From Tubulanus polymorphus (Eukaryota; Nemertea; Palaeonemertea; Tubulaniformes; Tubulanidae): a stretch of 64,000 nucleotides of DNA. The stretch spans positions 682,001 to 746,000 of the forward strand of contig NC_134031.1 of NCBI RefSeq assembly GCF_964204645.1, given 5' to 3'. Made by a program: the position numbers and the translations under genes. Below, piece by piece: positions 61,026 through 64,000 of the stretch. Position 1 is the first letter of the stretch; each line of letters starts with the position of its first letter. A model generated the notes under the pieces. It searched no databases, was not told the DNA's origin, and saw only the letters and a program-made list of their open reading frames with translations.

Positions 61026-61863
61026 CGCTAGGTATGGCCCGGATGTGAACATTGAAATCGAACGGTACTTGACTGATAATATTTTGTATACTTCCATGGA
61101 ATATTTGTGAGGTCAGTGAGGTTAGTGAGGTCAGTGAGGTTAGCTTCACTGATCTGTAATTTCCCACCTTCTTCCCCTTTAAACATTACATAGATTATAT
61201 TGTATCATGTATTTTATATTGTCCATTATAATCTTTAAATTTTTGAGAGATGAAAAATCTTTTAATTCATCGGATGGAAAATGCTCGTTTTAATTATATT
61301 ATGATTACGATTATTGTTATTATTATGAAATCAAAGGTGCTTCAGTCAAAGTGTAAACTCCTACTCGACCTACAACAGGAGGGCTGTATTTCTGCTTGTG
61401 TTGAATGGTTGTGGGTTCAGTGCATAATGAATTGACTGTATATAGTTGTATTATTAGAATGTATTGTTTTATATTTCCCTGATTTCTCTGGCTATCGCCC
61501 TTTAGATATTCTCTGATTAAAGATATCCTCAGTGGGGGTAAATATAATTCCGGAATATCCTGATGGTCCCAGATCTGTGAGAACCCTATGTGCATGGATT
61601 ATAGATGAATTATGTATATTTGTAACTCATAATGGATGCATGTGGTGAAAGTAATCGTATCTAGTTATCTTTGACAGAATGTTATGAAATAAATATTTTG
61701 ATACGTAAAGAGAGTAGAAAATTGGTAATATGATTTATCATGGTCCCACAGAACAGGGAAATTGGGAAAAACTTGGGAATTTTGAAATAATAATTCCCAG
61801 TTTGAAGAATTTTCTCATATCGGGGGAATATTTGGGGAATTCATTACGTTTCACGTATTGCAT

Positions 61864-61992
61864 GACTCATTCACCTGATGAAGCTTCCATTCATTAGAAG
61901 CGAAAGCTCGTGCGTCAAATCAACAGTTAATCTACACAGTACTACTCGTCTCGTTACTTATTTTAAACCTGGTTAACACGGCTACTCTACGA
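61864..61992. mobile_element. Family 5 hairpin element with 9-bp target duplication
   Basis: Element body from cattcacctgatgaagcttc through gaagcgaaagctcgtgcgtc to acacggctactctac. The 9 bases gtattgcat occur directly before (61855-61863) and directly after it (61993-62001). The clean duplication marks a complete short insertion of about 129 bp. The same body is present twice in inverted orientation at 44541-44767. Confidence 0.8.
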
Positions 61993-62356
61993 GTATTGCA
62001 TTTGCCAAAGGGCAACTTTCTTTAGCGATTTCCCTTGAAAATCACCTTTATCAACCAGTCACCGGTTAAATGTTGAATGTAGCGAGACGATAGGTGTTCA
62101 TTTACATTTGGGAAAATTGAAAAATCACCCATGAAATACTTTGTAAAACCTGGGAATTTTGAATTCATACAACTGTGGCAACCATGATTTATATTTGCAA
62201 TTTTCTACTCATTCTACGTATTAAAATACCTAATTCATAACAAGGTTGTATCGAAAAATAGTGTGAGCATGCATAGTAGACTACTTAGATATGGAATATT
62301 TCATCAAAAGATTTACATAATCTTTGAGCGATTTATGAATGAAGGAGTATTGAATA

Positions 62357-62510
62357 CAATGGAACCTCGTCACAACAAACTACTGGTGTATAATGATTGA
62401 TTGGTTAAACCTTGAATTTCAAATAGTAAAATATTGATAGTTTCATACTGAATAATTAACATATTTTTTAGTCCGCCAGTCAAGAGTTCGTTGTAACAAG
62501 GTTCCACTTT
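62357..62510. mobile_element. Mariner/pogo-like MITE, copy 2
   Basis: Starts caatggaacctcgtcacaac after a TA and ends gttcgttgtaacaaggttcc. Related in its ends, not its centre, to 33585-33706. Confidence 0.65.
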
Positions 62511-63534
62511 GTGGACATTACTGGCAAAACCATGACGCTAGAATATGTGTGTTTTTTACGTATCAGTAAATCTTTTCATGAATCACTGTTTTGTGATAGT
62601 TGTATAAGGTGCATGCTTTTAGTTTCAATGATTATTGTACATTATAAATGATGAAATAAACTATTATTGTAAATGCGTTTTTATCCAATATCTTTTTTGA
62701 AGAGGTTGATGATTTCTAGAAAACTTTACTTGCTAAGACTAGAACAAATTCGCCCAAAACGCCCGTTGCTTGTGGCCATACTGTATAGAAAATCCCACAA
62801 TAATGACGAGAAAATAACGTTAAGTCCGAAAATGAAAGGTTGATTCAAAGGTTGATTCAAATGCAGCCCCTTGGGCTTGGCCCTGCTTTGTTTATTTCAT
62901 CGTTTTTTCTACCATGAGTTTTCTTCGAATATATAATATTGACTTTTATCACTTGTGATGACTCTTTCTCATATTCGAGAAGTTTGAATTGGTCAGTGTG
63001 GTCGATTTATGAATTTGTAATGGTGAATCATTTTAGTCTGACACTAAACGCGGTATATCGTTCTCATGTTCGAGAATTTTGAATTGGTCACTGGTGGTCA
63101 GTGATGATCAATCTATGAACTTATTAAAGAAATTTGTGGTTTGAATAGAACAGCGATCAGTGATTGGCTGACTTGGCGAACTTGTCACACCCCGCACAAT
63201 TTAAAATGACTTGAAATATTATGGCTGCTGACTACCTTTATCTCCCGATAGCTGTCACCAAAAAAGCAATTCTGTTGTTTCATTAGCAATAAAAAGTGAT
63301 AAAGATCTTAATAGATCTCCAAAAAGTGGATGCATTAAGATCGTAGGTATATCGGCAGGATCCAACTCGAAAGCAATGGAAATATCGTTCTTTATAACGG
63401 CCACATTCGTTCAACGTCATGTTTTTTTCACTAAAAGTGACATTATGAAAGACCTTTACTGTATTTACAAAAGGATGGCGGCAGTTTCAGCCGTGTCCAG
63501 TCATAATTGTAGAATCCTAACATGCTGGTCCTAT

Positions 63535-63640
63535 ATAGAGCATAAGCGGCGGCGAATATGTAAACTAACTGGACTGCAGGCTATTCCTAGTGCGGCATGC
63601 CAGTAATAAGTTAGTTCGCCGCTTATGCTTTATAAAGGGG
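63535..63640. repeat. Foldback sequence
   Basis: The sequence agagcataagcggcggcgaa ... gtaaactaact is inverted as agttagttcgccgcttatgc about 60 bases later. Confidence 0.7.
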
Positions 63641-63922
63641 CAGCACTAGACGGTTAGGATTTCACCCAGATCGCTATTCTTACTGTGGCACGTGAATAAC
63701 AGAGGTTTACGTTATTTGACTGGTGACGGTAAAAATAATTCTACCCACGAAAGGTTTTCTCCACTCCTTTCTCAGAAAATCCTATTTCTATTTTCATGGT
63801 CATCGTCCTTTAAAAAGCATTCCCTGGATGTCGATTTAAATGACAAATGCCACATGATCTACATCTAGTTCTAGTTTAAGTTTCGTGATGAGCATTGCAA
63901 TGTTTTGACTTAATCCTTAATC

Positions 63923-63995
63923 AGGGCCCAGTTCCACAGTTGTATTTAAATGTTTAAACTCTGAATCAAATCTTAACTCGGAACTGCGGAACTGT
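63923..63995. mobile_element. MITE family 1, short copy at the window end
   Basis: Ends agggcccagttccacagttg and cggaactgcggaactgta, inverted, with a reduced centre of about 40 bp. Confidence 0.7.
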
Positions 63996-64000
63996 ACACA

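Larger units (their letters stand above)
60117..61700 (+). other. Probable 3' UTR and downstream region of the METTL24-like gene
   Basis: Contains MITE copies of families 1 and 2, a 20-bp repeat and an AATAAA at 61688-61693. No further coding exon seen. Confidence 0.4.
62002..64000. other. No gene recognised
   Basis: AT-rich, with mobile-element pieces listed separately. The frame at 63376-63606 has no recognisable domain and overlaps a palindrome. Confidence 0.45.

Noticed and set aside
60904-61167. Small frames rich in Gly/Trp or Pro/Gln/His
   Set aside because: Generated by the 20-bp G-rich repeat at 60945-61025.

Overview
This is nuclear DNA of a marine invertebrate animal. All the recognisable genes are animal genes, split by GT-AG introns whose phases close exactly when read by hand. 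The base composition is AT-rich, and the window is crowded with short inverted-repeat elements and minisatellites. I lean towards a lophotrochozoan (mollusc, annelid or brachiopod type), but this is inference without a database search.

Layout. 0-0.7 kb: 3' end of a BEL/Pao LTR retrotransposon. 1.0-4.3 kb (+): last nine visible exons of an M13 (neprilysin/ECE) metalloprotease. 4.7-7.6 kb (-): complete spermidine synthase in eight exons, convergent with the protease. 8.4-16.4 kb: remains of a tandemly duplicated dCMP-deaminase locus: one copy with an intact catalytic domain but a broken N-terminal frame, one copy that has lost the catalytic core, and repeated flanks. A small unidentified two-exon gene lies at 9.5-10.2 kb. 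19.6-20.7 kb (+): single-exon orphan rhodopsin-class GPCR. 23.1-24.9 kb (+): TMEM141 homologue in four exons. 28.4-48.6 kb (-): complete SCAI gene, 14 exons, about 575 residues, with introns filled by unrelated tandem arrays. 49.6-51.8 kb (+): three-exon gene with two C2H2 zinc fingers, divergent from SCAI across about 1 kb. 52.7-60.1 kb (+): nine-exon type II membrane protein with a repeated helical stalk, a Gln/acidic linker and a METTL24-like methyltransferase domain. 60.1-64 kb: no gene recognised, several mobile-element copies.

The genes do not form a pathway; this is an ordinary animal gene neighbourhood. The unusual content lies between exons. I count more than 20 tandem arrays with units from 3 to about 160 bp, and at least six families of short inverted-repeat elements with two to five copies each. 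Four points stand out. One 60-bp foldback monomer family is arrayed in introns of two different genes 16 kb apart. A seven-unit, 30-bp repeat has a monomer that resembles a CTCF site. An 18-copy repeat carries an AATAAA in most units directly downstream of the zinc-finger gene. The terminal repeats of one mobile family appear to have expanded into minisatellites.

Limits. Exon borders were assigned by eye from splice signals, reading phase and remembered family sequences. Copy numbers are approximate. Tandem arrays whose unit is a multiple of three give long open frames on both strands, and these are not annotated as genes.
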